This document shows positions 5,784-12,565 of a stretch of DNA of 13,697 nucleotides, in pieces (positions within the stretch are counted from its first letter, which is position 1; the number at the start of each line of letters is the position of its first letter). The position numbers and the translations under genes were made by a program. The DNA lies in the NCBI GenBank assembly GCA_903839965.1, contig CAIMEK010000567.1:1-13697 (forward strand). The letters run 5' to 3'. The DNA comes from an uncultured Acetobacteraceae bacterium (GTDB taxonomy: Bacteria > Pseudomonadota > Alphaproteobacteria > Acetobacterales > Acetobacteraceae). The notes below the pieces were generated by a model that was not told the origin of the DNA, made no database searches, and saw only the letters and a list, made by a program, of their open reading frames with translations.

Positions 5784-7133
5784 TCAGTTGCCGCGGGCCA
5801 TCGCCGCCGCCGCGCCGCGGTCCGGCGCGATGCGCCCAACCACCAGGATGACCACGCCGGCGAACGCCAGCACCGAGGCGAACATCACGTAGGCCCAGGT
5901 GTAGTTGGTGGACGCGCCGCGGATCAGGCCGGTCAAGTAGGGGCCGACGAAGCCGCCGAGGTTGCCGACGCTGTTGATCAGCGCCAGCCCCGCGGCAGCC
6001 GACATGCCGGCCAGCAGGCTGGTGGGCAGCGTCCAGAACACCGTGTTGGACACCCATAGCCCGGACCAGGCGACGGTGATGGCGATCATCGCCAGCACGG
6101 GGTTGCCAGCCATGCCCGCCAGCACGAAGCCGATCGCGCCGACGAAAGCCGGGCCGGCGATGTGCCAGACCCGCTCGCCGGTCTTGTCCGAATGGCGCCC
6201 GACCAGGATGCTCGCCGCCACCGAAACGGCCGAGGGAATGGCGGACAGGAAGCCGACCTCGAGATTGCTGACGTTGCCGAACCCCTTGATGATCTGCGGC
6301 AGCCACAGCCCGATGCCATAGGAGGCGATCAGCGTCAGGAACTTGGCCAGCGTCAGGCACAACGTGGCGGGATCGCGGAAGACATTCATGAAATGCGCCG
6401 GCGAGGTGCGCGCCTTGGTGGCGGCTTCGGCCGCCATGCGCCCGGCCAACCATTCGCGTTCCTGCGGTTCCAGCCAATGCGCCTGCTGCGGCCGCTCGGT
6501 CAGCCACCACAGCGCGGCGATGCCGACCACGACCGACGGAATTCCCTCCAGGAAGAACAGCCAGCGCCAGCCCGGCATGCCCCACATGCCGTCCATCGAC
6601 AGGATGGCCGCCGAGATCGGCCCGCCGACGACCGAGGCGAGCGGATTGCCCGCCAGGTAGATGGTGACCGCCCGACCGCGATCGACGTCGGGGAACCAGC
6701 GCATCAGGTAGACCATGACGCCGGGCGCGAAGCCGGCTTCGGCGACGCCGAGCAGGCCGCGCGCCGTCAGGAGCGAATAGTTGTCGAACACGAACGCCGT
6801 CGCGGAGGCGATCAGCCCCCAGGTGATCATGATCCGCGCCAGCCACAGGCCAGCGCCGATGCGTTCGAGCAGCAGGTTGCTGGGGATTTCGCAGGCGGTG
6901 TAGCTGATGAAGAACAGGCCCGCGGCAAACCCGTACATCTCTGGCGTGAGGCCGAGATCGTGGTTCATCTGCAGCGCCGCGAAGGAAATGTTCACCCGGT
7001 CGATGGTGTTCAGGGCGAACATCAGCATCAGGAACGGGATCAGCCGTCGCGACACTTTCGCGATCGTCTGGCTGTGCAGCCTCGCTTCATCGAGCACCGC
7101 TGCCGACGTTTGCCCGCTGTCCGCCGCCGCCAT
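5784..7133 (-). CDS. MFS transporter, anion:cation symporter (ACS) type
   Basis: This 449-residue inner-membrane protein looks like a 12-helix MFS carrier. ACS-family signatures are clear: FALNTIDRVNISFAAL (39-54), YTACEIPSNLLLERIGAGLW (78-97), ARGLLGVAEAGFAPGV (124-139), MRWFPDVDRGRA (144-155) and GWRWLFFLEGIPSVVVG (188-204). The loop between helices 6 and 7 (about 212-255) is charged, and VGRHSDKTGERVWH (311-324) is the second-half loop motif. ACS members import tartrate, phthalate, galactonate, glucarate and similar organic acids with protons. The ATG at 7133 places a short polar N-terminus before helix 1; its Shine-Dalgarno is weak. An in-frame extension to 7322 has no family character. 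It is followed 25 bases later by the PAL-like gene. Substrate is presumably the acid used by the neighbouring enzymes. Confidence 0.93.
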   Translation of the reverse strand: MAAADSGQTSAAVLDEARLHSQTIAKVSRRLIPFLMLMFALNTIDRVNISFAALQMNHDLGLTPEMYGFAAGLFFISYTACEIPSNLLLERIGAGLWLARIMITWGLIASATAFVFDNYSLLTARGLLGVAEAGFAPGVMVYLMRWFPDVDRGRAVTIYLAGNPLASVVGGPISAAILSMDGMWGMPGWRWLFFLEGIPSVVVGIAALWWLTERPQQAHWLEPQEREWLAGRMAAEAATKARTSPAHFMNVFRDPATLCLTLAKFLTLIASYGIGLWLPQIIKGFGNVSNLEVGFLSAIPSAVSVAASILVGRHSDKTGERVWHIAGPAFVGAIGFVLAGMAGNPVLAMIAITVAWSGLWVSNTVFWTLPTSLLAGMSAAAGLALINSVGNLGGFVGPYLTGLIRGASTNYTWAYVMFASVLAFAGVVILVVGRIAPDRGAAAAMARGN

Positions 7134-7375
7134 GAAATTGCCCCATCGCCCGGCCCAATCGGCGAGAGTCGCCGTTCGCGGCTGACCGCAAAGGGAAACT
7201 AGTCCGCCGCGCCGCACAAGCGAAAAGCGGGCACCGGGGGGGCTGGATGTGCTATCGTCGCGCTGGCGACACAACTGGGTGCCCCCTGCGTCGCCCGCGT
7301 TTCTGCTGTGCCGCATTGCCACTGGCGTTCCGGCGGCCCTTACCTTCCTTCGCGCTCGAACGCGGGAGATACCGG
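7134..7375. other. Divergent intergenic region, MFS gene / AspT-like gene
   Basis: This 242-base non-coding space must hold promoters for both the minus-strand MFS-PAL operon and the plus-strand transporter. The most AT-containing part is 7190-7225. TTGCCA at 7316 with TTACCT at 7340 has an 18-base spacer and is a weak candidate for the plus strand. I found no convincing hairpin, operator palindrome or riboswitch-like structure. Confidence 0.4.
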
Positions 7376-9055
7376 ATGCAGGACTGGGTCGCTGGATTGT
7401 TCCTCAGCGGGCACGGAGCGGGCAACGCCATCGTGGTCATCACGGTGGTGGCGGTGCTCGGCCTGGCGCTCGGCGAGGTGCGCATCGGACCGGTGCGCCT
7501 GGGCATCGCCGGCCCGCTGTTCGTGGGGTTGGCGCTGGGTCACCTGGGTCTGCGGGTCGATCCGGAGATTCGCGATTTCGCCCAGAATTTCGGCCTGATC
7601 CTGTTTGTCTACGCGATCGGCGTCACCGTCGGGCCGGGGTTCTTCGAGGCGTTCAGGCGCGACGGGGCGGTGCTGAACGGCATGGCCGCCGGCATCGTGC
7701 TGCTGGGCGCGCTGGTGGCGGTCGGGCTCTACGAGATTGTCGGATTGCCACTGGAAGTGGTGGTCGGGATATTCTCCGGCGGCACCACCAACACCCCCTC
7801 GCTGGCGGCCGGCGGGCAGATGCTCACGGCGCTGCACGCCAGCCCGGCGCAACTGGTGTCGCCCGGCCTGGGCTACGCGGTGGCCTATCCGTTCGGCGTG
7901 GTGGGCATTCTGCTCACCATGGGCCTGCTGCGCCGGCTGTGCCGGGTCGACATCGCCACCGAGGCGCAGCAATGGGCCAGCGAACGCCAGCAGGCCACGC
8001 CGCCGCTCGCCACCATGAGCATCGAGGTGCGCAACGTGGCGTCGGTGGGGCTGCGCGTGCGCTACGTGCCCGGGCCGAATCTGCTCGGCACGACGATCAG
8101 CCGGATCCTGCATGACGGCGTGCAGGACATCGCGCATCCCGACGACGTGCTGCATGTCGGCGACGTGGTGCTGGCGGTGGGGCCGGCGGACCGACTCGCC
8201 GAGCTGCGCGACATGCTGGGCATGGAAGCGCCGGTACGGCTGCAGCCGATGGAGAGCCCGCTGAAGGCGCGGCGCATGGTGGTGACCCGGCGCAAGGCGC
8301 TCGGGCTCACCATCGCCGACCTGCAGTTGCGCAGCACCTACAACGTCGCCATCACGCGGCTGATCCGGTCCGGCGTGGAACTGGTGCCGGACGCGCAGGT
8401 GCGGCTGAAATTCGGCGACTACCTGCTGGGCGTGGGCGAGGAGGCCAACCTGAAGGTGGTCGCCGGCCTGCTGGGCAACGAAACCACGGCGATGCAGTTC
8501 CCGCAGATCATTCCGATCTTCCTGGGCCTGCTGCTGGGGGCGCTGATCGGCAGCATTCCGATCTACGTGCCCGGCGTGCCGGCGCCGATTTCGCTCGGGC
8601 TGGCCGGCGGGCCGGTGATCGCGGCCATCCTGCTGTCGCGGGTGGGCAGCATCGGGCCGCTGGTATGGCACGTGCAGCCCGGGGTGGTGCACACGCTACG
8701 CGAGATCGGGGTGACCGTGTTCATGGCCTGCGTGGGCGTGAATGCCGGGCGCAGCTTCGTCGCCACGCTGCTGAACGGCGACGGCGTGCTGTGGATGGCC
8801 TGCGGCGCGGTGCTGACGCTGCTGCCCATTCTGCTGATGGGGCTGTTCGGCCGGCTGTTCCTCAAGGTCAATTTCCTCACCCTGTGCGGCGTGCTGGCGG
8901 GCAGCATGACCGATCCGCCGGCGCTGGCCTTCGCCAACGCGCTGGTGCCGTCGCAGGCGCAGGCCACCGCCTATGCCGCGGTGTATCCGTTGACGATGTG
9001 CCTGCGCATCCTGGCGCCGCAGATCATCCTGGCGTTGCTGTGGGCGACCGGCTGA
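7376..9055 (+). CDS. AspT/YidE/YbjL-family transporter with TrkA-C domains
   Basis: This 559-residue inner-membrane protein matches the usual length of YbjL/YidE and of the AspT aspartate:alanine exchanger. It has an internal duplication. The N-terminal membrane half (about 10-190) carries GIFSGGTTNTPSLAAGG (131-147), and the C-terminal half (about 375-557) carries the equivalent GVLAGSMTDPPALAFAN (505-521). Between them, about 213-370, is a hydrophilic region that should hold two TrkA-C (RCK-C) domains, with GDVVLAVGPADRLAEL and FGDYLLGVGEEANL as their ends. The start at 7376 has GGGAG 7 bases upstream; upstream in-frame codons to 7247 give an arginine/cysteine-rich, unlike sequence. The gene stands alone, with a 12-base gap to the convergent ABC gene. 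Its substrate (amino acid or dicarboxylate exchange, or an unknown anion) is undetermined, and no decarboxylase partner is adjacent. Confidence 0.9.
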   Translation: MQDWVAGLFLSGHGAGNAIVVITVVAVLGLALGEVRIGPVRLGIAGPLFVGLALGHLGLRVDPEIRDFAQNFGLILFVYAIGVTVGPGFFEAFRRDGAVLNGMAAGIVLLGALVAVGLYEIVGLPLEVVVGIFSGGTTNTPSLAAGGQMLTALHASPAQLVSPGLGYAVAYPFGVVGILLTMGLLRRLCRVDIATEAQQWASERQQATPPLATMSIEVRNVASVGLRVRYVPGPNLLGTTISRILHDGVQDIAHPDDVLHVGDVVLAVGPADRLAELRDMLGMEAPVRLQPMESPLKARRMVVTRRKALGLTIADLQLRSTYNVAITRLIRSGVELVPDAQVRLKFGDYLLGVGEEANLKVVAGLLGNETTAMQFPQIIPIFLGLLLGALIGSIPIYVPGVPAPISLGLAGGPVIAAILLSRVGSIGPLVWHVQPGVVHTLREIGVTVFMACVGVNAGRSFVATLLNGDGVLWMACGAVLTLLPILLMGLFGRLFLKVNFLTLCGVLAGSMTDPPALAFANALVPSQAQATAYAAVYPLTMCLRILAPQIILALLWATG

Positions 9056-9067
9056 CCGGGGGGTCGC

Positions 9068-10915
9068 CTACGCCGCCTCGGCCTCGGCCTGCTGCTCGGC
9101 CTGCAGCGCCCACATGCGCGCATAGGTGCCGTCGAGCGCCAGCAGTTCGGCATGCGTGCCGCGCTCCACCACGCAGCCGTCGACGAGGACAAGAATCTGG
9201 TCGGCGTCGACCACGGTGGAAAGCCGGTGCGCGATGGTCAGGGTGGTGCGGTGATGCGCCACCGTGCGCAGCGCGCCCTGGATGTCCTGCTCGGTGCGGG
9301 TGTCGAGCGCGCTGGTCGCCTCGTCGAGGATAAGGATGCGCGGGTTCTTCAGGATGGTGCGCGCGATCGCCACCCGTTGCTTCTCGCCGCCCGACAGCTT
9401 CAGGCCGCGCTCGCCGACGCGGGTTTCGTAGCCTTCGGGCAGGCGCAGCACGAAGTCGTGCACCTGGGCGAGCCTGGCGGCCTGCTCGATTTCGGCCTGC
9501 GTCGCGCCGGGCCGGCCATAGGCGATGTTGTAGCGGATGCTGTCATTGAACAGCACGGTGTCCTGCGGCACCACGCCGATGGCGGCCCGCAAGCTGTCCT
9601 GGGTGAGGTCGCGGATGTCGTGCCCGTCGATCAGCACGCGCCCGCCGGTGGTGTCGTAGAAGCGGAACAACAGGCGGCTGATGGTGGACTTGCCGGCCCC
9701 GGTGGGACCCACGATCGCCACCGACCCGCCGGGTTGCACGTGAAACGACAGCCCGCGCAGGATGGGACGGTCCGGGCGGTAGCCGAACTGCACGTCCTCG
9801 AACACCACCTCGCCGACGGGCGCGACCAGGTCGATGGCGCCGGGCCGGTCGTCCACCTCGGCCTCGACGCGCATCAGGCGGAACATCTGCTCCATGTCCA
9901 CCAGCCCCTGCTTGATCTCGCGGTAGACGAAGCCGAGCATGTTCAGCGGCACGTAGAGCTGCATGAGGTAGGTGTTCACCAGCACGAAGCGGCCCACGGT
10001 GAGCGTGCCGTCGCGCACCTCGATGGCCGCCATCAGCATGATCAGCGCGAGGGCGATGGAAATGATGGTGGCCTGGCCCAGGTTCAACAGGTTCAGCGTC
10101 ACCTGGCTGCGCACCGCGGCGCGCTCGTAGCGGGCCAACGCCTCGTCGAAGCGGGTCGCCTCGTGAGGCTCGTTGCCGAAATATTTCACCGTTTCGTAGT
10201 TGATCAGGCTGTCGATGGCCTTCGTCTTGGCGTCGTTGTCGGCCTCGTTCATGACGCGGCGGATGCGCACGCGCCAGGTGGTGAAGGTGAAGGTGAAGGC
10301 CAGGTAGCAGGCGACCGCGGCCAGCGTGAGCGCGGCGTAGCGCCAGTCGAACAGGTTCCACAGGATGGCGGTGACCAGCGCCACTTCGACCAGCGTCGGC
10401 ACCACGTTGAACACGGCCAGCCGCAGCACCGCCTCGATGCCGGAGGTGCCGCGGTCGATGGCGCGCGACAGGCCGCCGGTGCGGCGGTCGAGGTGGAAAC
10501 GCAACGACAGCCGGTGCAGGTGGCGAAAGGTCTGCAGCGCCACGCGGCGGACCGTGCGTTGCTGCACCGCGGCGAACACGGCATCGCGCATCTCGCCGAA
10601 GCCGGAGGCGGCGATGCGCAGCAGCCCGTAGCCGACGATCAGCGCCATCGGCACCACCAGCACGCCGCCGGCATGTGGCGCCAGCGCGTCGACCGCGCGG
10701 CTGTAGACCAGCGGCACCAGCACGGTGGCGCCCTTGGCCGTCAGCAGGAAGGCGACGGCCACCAGCATGCGCACCCGCGCGCCGGGGCTGTGCCTGGGCC
10801 ACAGGTAGGGCAGCAGGGAGTGGATGGTCTGCAGCGTGGACCGTTCGGGGACCCGTCCGCCGGCGAAATCCGGCAGCTTCGGCTGGGCGGCGAGGCTTCT
10901 TCTCATGGCCTGCAT
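9068..10915 (-). CDS. Atm1-type ABC exporter half-transporter (membrane plus ATPase)
   Basis: This 615-residue fused half-transporter would work as a homodimer in the inner membrane. The membrane domain spans about 45-345. It carries the Atm1/HMT1 signatures INYETVKYFGNE (238-249) and LNLLNLGQATI (274-284), the latter in the region that binds glutathione in Atm1 structures. The ATPase domain has Walker A GPTGAGKST (Lys409), Q-loop Gln451, signature LSGGEKQR (507-514), Walker B ILILDEATS (Glu532) and H-loop His563. Relatives export glutathione persulfide, metal-glutathione complexes or a sulfur precursor for Fe-S assembly. Two starts are possible, 10915 and 10906, because both begin MxxM with only weak Shine-Dalgarno sequences. 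It is divergent from the Nudix gene. The C-terminus ends in an Ala/Glu-rich tail, which is unremarkable. Confidence 0.93.
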   Translation of the reverse strand: MQAMRRSLAAQPKLPDFAGGRVPERSTLQTIHSLLPYLWPRHSPGARVRMLVAVAFLLTAKGATVLVPLVYSRAVDALAPHAGGVLVVPMALIVGYGLLRIAASGFGEMRDAVFAAVQQRTVRRVALQTFRHLHRLSLRFHLDRRTGGLSRAIDRGTSGIEAVLRLAVFNVVPTLVEVALVTAILWNLFDWRYAALTLAAVACYLAFTFTFTTWRVRIRRVMNEADNDAKTKAIDSLINYETVKYFGNEPHEATRFDEALARYERAAVRSQVTLNLLNLGQATIISIALALIMLMAAIEVRDGTLTVGRFVLVNTYLMQLYVPLNMLGFVYREIKQGLVDMEQMFRLMRVEAEVDDRPGAIDLVAPVGEVVFEDVQFGYRPDRPILRGLSFHVQPGGSVAIVGPTGAGKSTISRLLFRFYDTTGGRVLIDGHDIRDLTQDSLRAAIGVVPQDTVLFNDSIRYNIAYGRPGATQAEIEQAARLAQVHDFVLRLPEGYETRVGERGLKLSGGEKQRVAIARTILKNPRILILDEATSALDTRTEQDIQGALRTVAHHRTTLTIAHRLSTVVDADQILVLVDGCVVERGTHAELLALDGTYARMWALQAEQQAEAEAA

Positions 10916-10939
10916 GTGGCATGGGCCTTGCCCCTTTGA

Positions 10940-10960
10940 AAGGCCACGTGCAAGGCCACG
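10940..10960. repeat. Two 9-base direct repeats in the ABC/Nudix divergent gap
   Basis: AAGGCCACG occurs at 10940-10948 and at 10952-10960, a 12-base period, in the 71-base space between the two divergent start codons. The region could be a shared operator. It is also compact enough that both promoters must overlap it. No regulator gene is adjacent, so the role is unproven. Confidence 0.35.
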
Positions 10961-10986
10961 GGTGGCGGGGGGCGGGCGTTTCGGCT

Positions 10987-11781
10987 ATGGGGCGGCACAT
11001 GGATGCTCGCCTCGCCCGTCATGTCGCCGCCTGCAACAATGTTCATCTGCCCGGCGACTACATCCCTTTCGCCATCGGCGCCGCGGCGGTCGGCTGGCTG
11101 CGGCCGGAGGTGGCCGAGGCGCTGGCCGGGTTTGCCGGCGTAACGCTGCGCGCGGGACGGGCTGAGCTGGCGGCGGACGCGGCGGCCGACCTGCCGGCGA
11201 TCGGGCGGGGGCTGGCCGGGCTGGGCTTCGGCCGCTGGCGCGGCGAGGCGTTCGATGTGCGGGCGAGCTTCGAGGGCGAGGTGCTGGCGACGGTGGATCG
11301 CGGCCTGCTGCCGGTGCTGGGCCTGCTGGCCGTCGGGGTGCACGTGAACGGCCTGGTGCAACGCCCGGACGGGCCGCATGTCTGGGTGGCGCGGCGCGCC
11401 AATGACCGGCCGCTCGATGCCGGCAAGCTCGACCACATGGTGGCGGGCGGCGTCGCGGCCGGGATGACCCCGCGCGAGACGCTGGTGAAGGAAGCCGCCG
11501 AGGAAGCCGCGGTGCCGGCGGCGCTGGCGGAGAGCGCGGTGGAGACCGGGCTGGTCAGCTACGCCATGCGGCGCGCCGAGGGGCTGCGGCGCGACACGCT
11601 GATCTGTTACGACCTCGCGCTGGCGGACGACTTCACGCCGGTGCCCGTCGATGGCGAAACGCAGGGCTTCGAGCTGTGGCCACTCGCCCGCGTGTTCGCG
11701 GGCGTGCGCGACACCGACGACTTCAAGTTCAACGTGAACCTGGTGCTGATCGACCTGTTCCGGCGGCTGGGAGCGGCCTGA
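10987..11781 (+). CDS. DUF4743-Nudix hydrolase family protein
   Basis: This 264-residue cytoplasmic protein has an N-terminal DUF4743 domain (about 5-120, with NVHLPGDYIPFAIG and a VGWLRPEVAEAL helix) followed by a Nudix fold (about 120-260). The Nudix box is GGVAAGMTPRETLVKEAAEEAAV (154-176 region). The REUXEEXGU core is present as KEAAEEAAV, but the first glutamate of the consensus is methionine; this glycine-rich variant is, as I recall, normal for this family. Members related to the Nudix part of yeast Tnr3 clean up oxidised thiamine diphosphates, so a diphosphate-housecleaning role is plausible but not shown. Start choices are 10987 (MGRHMDA) and 10999 (MDARLA); a G-rich tract precedes both. 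It ends 6 bases before the convergent DUF4167 gene. Confidence 0.87.
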   Translation: MGRHMDARLARHVAACNNVHLPGDYIPFAIGAAAVGWLRPEVAEALAGFAGVTLRAGRAELAADAAADLPAIGRGLAGLGFGRWRGEAFDVRASFEGEVLATVDRGLLPVLGLLAVGVHVNGLVQRPDGPHVWVARRANDRPLDAGKLDHMVAGGVAAGMTPRETLVKEAAEEAAVPAALAESAVETGLVSYAMRRAEGLRRDTLICYDLALADDFTPVPVDGETQGFELWPLARVFAGVRDTDDFKFNVNLVLIDLFRRLGAA

Positions 11782-11787
11782 CCCGGA

Positions 11788-12267
11788 TCAGTCTTCCGGC
11801 GGCGCCGCGGCGATCGGGATTTCGCGCGATTCGGCGCCGCCGGGCTGGTCGCCCATGCCTGGCGGCTGGGCCTCGCCGTCGTCGCCCTCGCCTTCGCCCG
11901 ACTCCTGCATCTGCGAACGGCGCGGCACCTGGCCGTTCTGCTGGGGCGGTCCCTGCTGGGTGGCCTGGTTGATGGCGTTCAGGATGCGGAAATAGTGCTC
12001 CGCATGCTGGAAGTAGCTTTCCGCCATCACCCGGTCGCCGCTGCCGGTCGCGTCGCGGCCAAGCTGCAGGTATTTCTCGAACAGCTGCTGGGCGGTGCCG
12101 CGAATGCGCACGTCGGGACCGCTGCTGTCGAACACATGGTTGCGGTTCAGCGGAATCGCGCCGCCGGTATGGTGGCGGATGACCGCACCGCCGCCGCCAC
12201 CACCGCCGCCGCCACCGCTGCCGCTGCCACTGCGGTGGTTGCGTCCGCGCATACGTTTCATGTTCAT
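11788..12267 (-). CDS. DUF4167 domain protein
   Basis: This 159-residue protein is of unknown function and is found in alphaproteobacteria, typically downstream of prmC as here. It has a short basic N-terminus (MNMKRMRGRNHRSGSGSG) followed by a run of ten glycines (18-27). The DUF4167 core spans about 41-98 and includes NHVFDSSGPDVRIRG, AQQLFEKYLQLGRDA and AESYFQHAEHYFRILN. The last 60 residues are disordered, rich in Gln, Gly and acidic residues. The basic, Gly-rich head and acidic tail suggest binding to RNA or the ribosome, but this is inference. The start at 12267 is the first ATG of the family-like N-terminus, with only a distant GGAAAA upstream; ATG 12261 is an alternative. It follows prmC after a 298-base gap. 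Confidence 0.85.
   Translation of the reverse strand: MNMKRMRGRNHRSGSGSGGGGGGGGGGAVIRHHTGGAIPLNRNHVFDSSGPDVRIRGTAQQLFEKYLQLGRDATGSGDRVMAESYFQHAEHYFRILNAINQATQQGPPQQNGQVPRRSQMQESGEGEGDDGEAQPPGMGDQPGGAESREIPIAAAPPED
12187..12216 (-). repeat. Perfect 2 x 15-base tandem repeat coding for ten glycines
   Basis: The ten glycine codons read GGT GGC GGC GGC GGT twice in a row, so 12187-12201 and 12202-12216 are exact copies. Units are multiples of three, so gain or loss of a copy would keep the DUF4167 frame and change only linker length. Confidence 0.75.
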
Positions 12268-12565
12268 GCGTTTGCCACTGCGTTTTCCTGTTCGTATGCC
12301 GGGCGCTGCCGTCGCCACCGTCCGCGACGCGCTTCCGGCTCTTCGGCGCCGGACGCAAATGGCCTTTCGCGGCCTTCGCACAGCGCCACAACCCGATCGA
12401 GGGTCGTTCCTTGCCGTTGGCTTCGCGCGACACCCCAACCCCGCCCGCGCTCCTGCGGCGGGCCATTGCCGGGGCATACGGACCGCTCCCCGGGCACGAT
12501 TCCCGGGCGATCCCTGCCGCACCGCCACACGCTAGCGGCGCGGCACGCGCCTGCCAAACGATATT
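12268..12565. other. 298-base non-coding gap between prmC and the DUF4167 gene
   Basis: No gene is supported here. Frames that remain open (for example minus strand 12528 down into DUF4167) are Arg/Ala-rich and unlike any family I know. Two CCCGGG hexamers at 12489-12494 and 12502-12507 could pair as a 6-base stem with a 7-base loop, 60-75 bases after the prmC stop. There is no T-tract, so it is at most a weak terminator. A promoter for DUF4167 is expected here, but I could not pick one. Confidence 0.4.

Noticed and set aside
7247..7375. Upstream in-frame extension of the AspT-like protein by 43 residues
   Set aside because: The extension is Arg/Cys/Pro-rich and not family-like; the ATG at 7376 has a better ribosome-binding site and gives the normal family length.
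7340..8692. 450-residue minus-strand open frame opposite the AspT-like gene
   Set aside because: Very rich in His, Gln and Arg, the usual composition of the antisense of a GC-rich membrane protein gene. There is no ribosome-binding site or domain.
9152..10939. 595-residue plus-strand open frame opposite the Atm1-type gene
   Set aside because: Low-complexity His/Gly/Asp/Val composition and complete overlap with a convincing ABC exporter; it is a shadow frame.
12264..12557. 97-residue minus-strand open frame between prmC and DUF4167
   Set aside because: Its Arg/Gly-rich sequence has no motif and it overlaps the DUF4167 start by only a few bases. Composition alone explains it.
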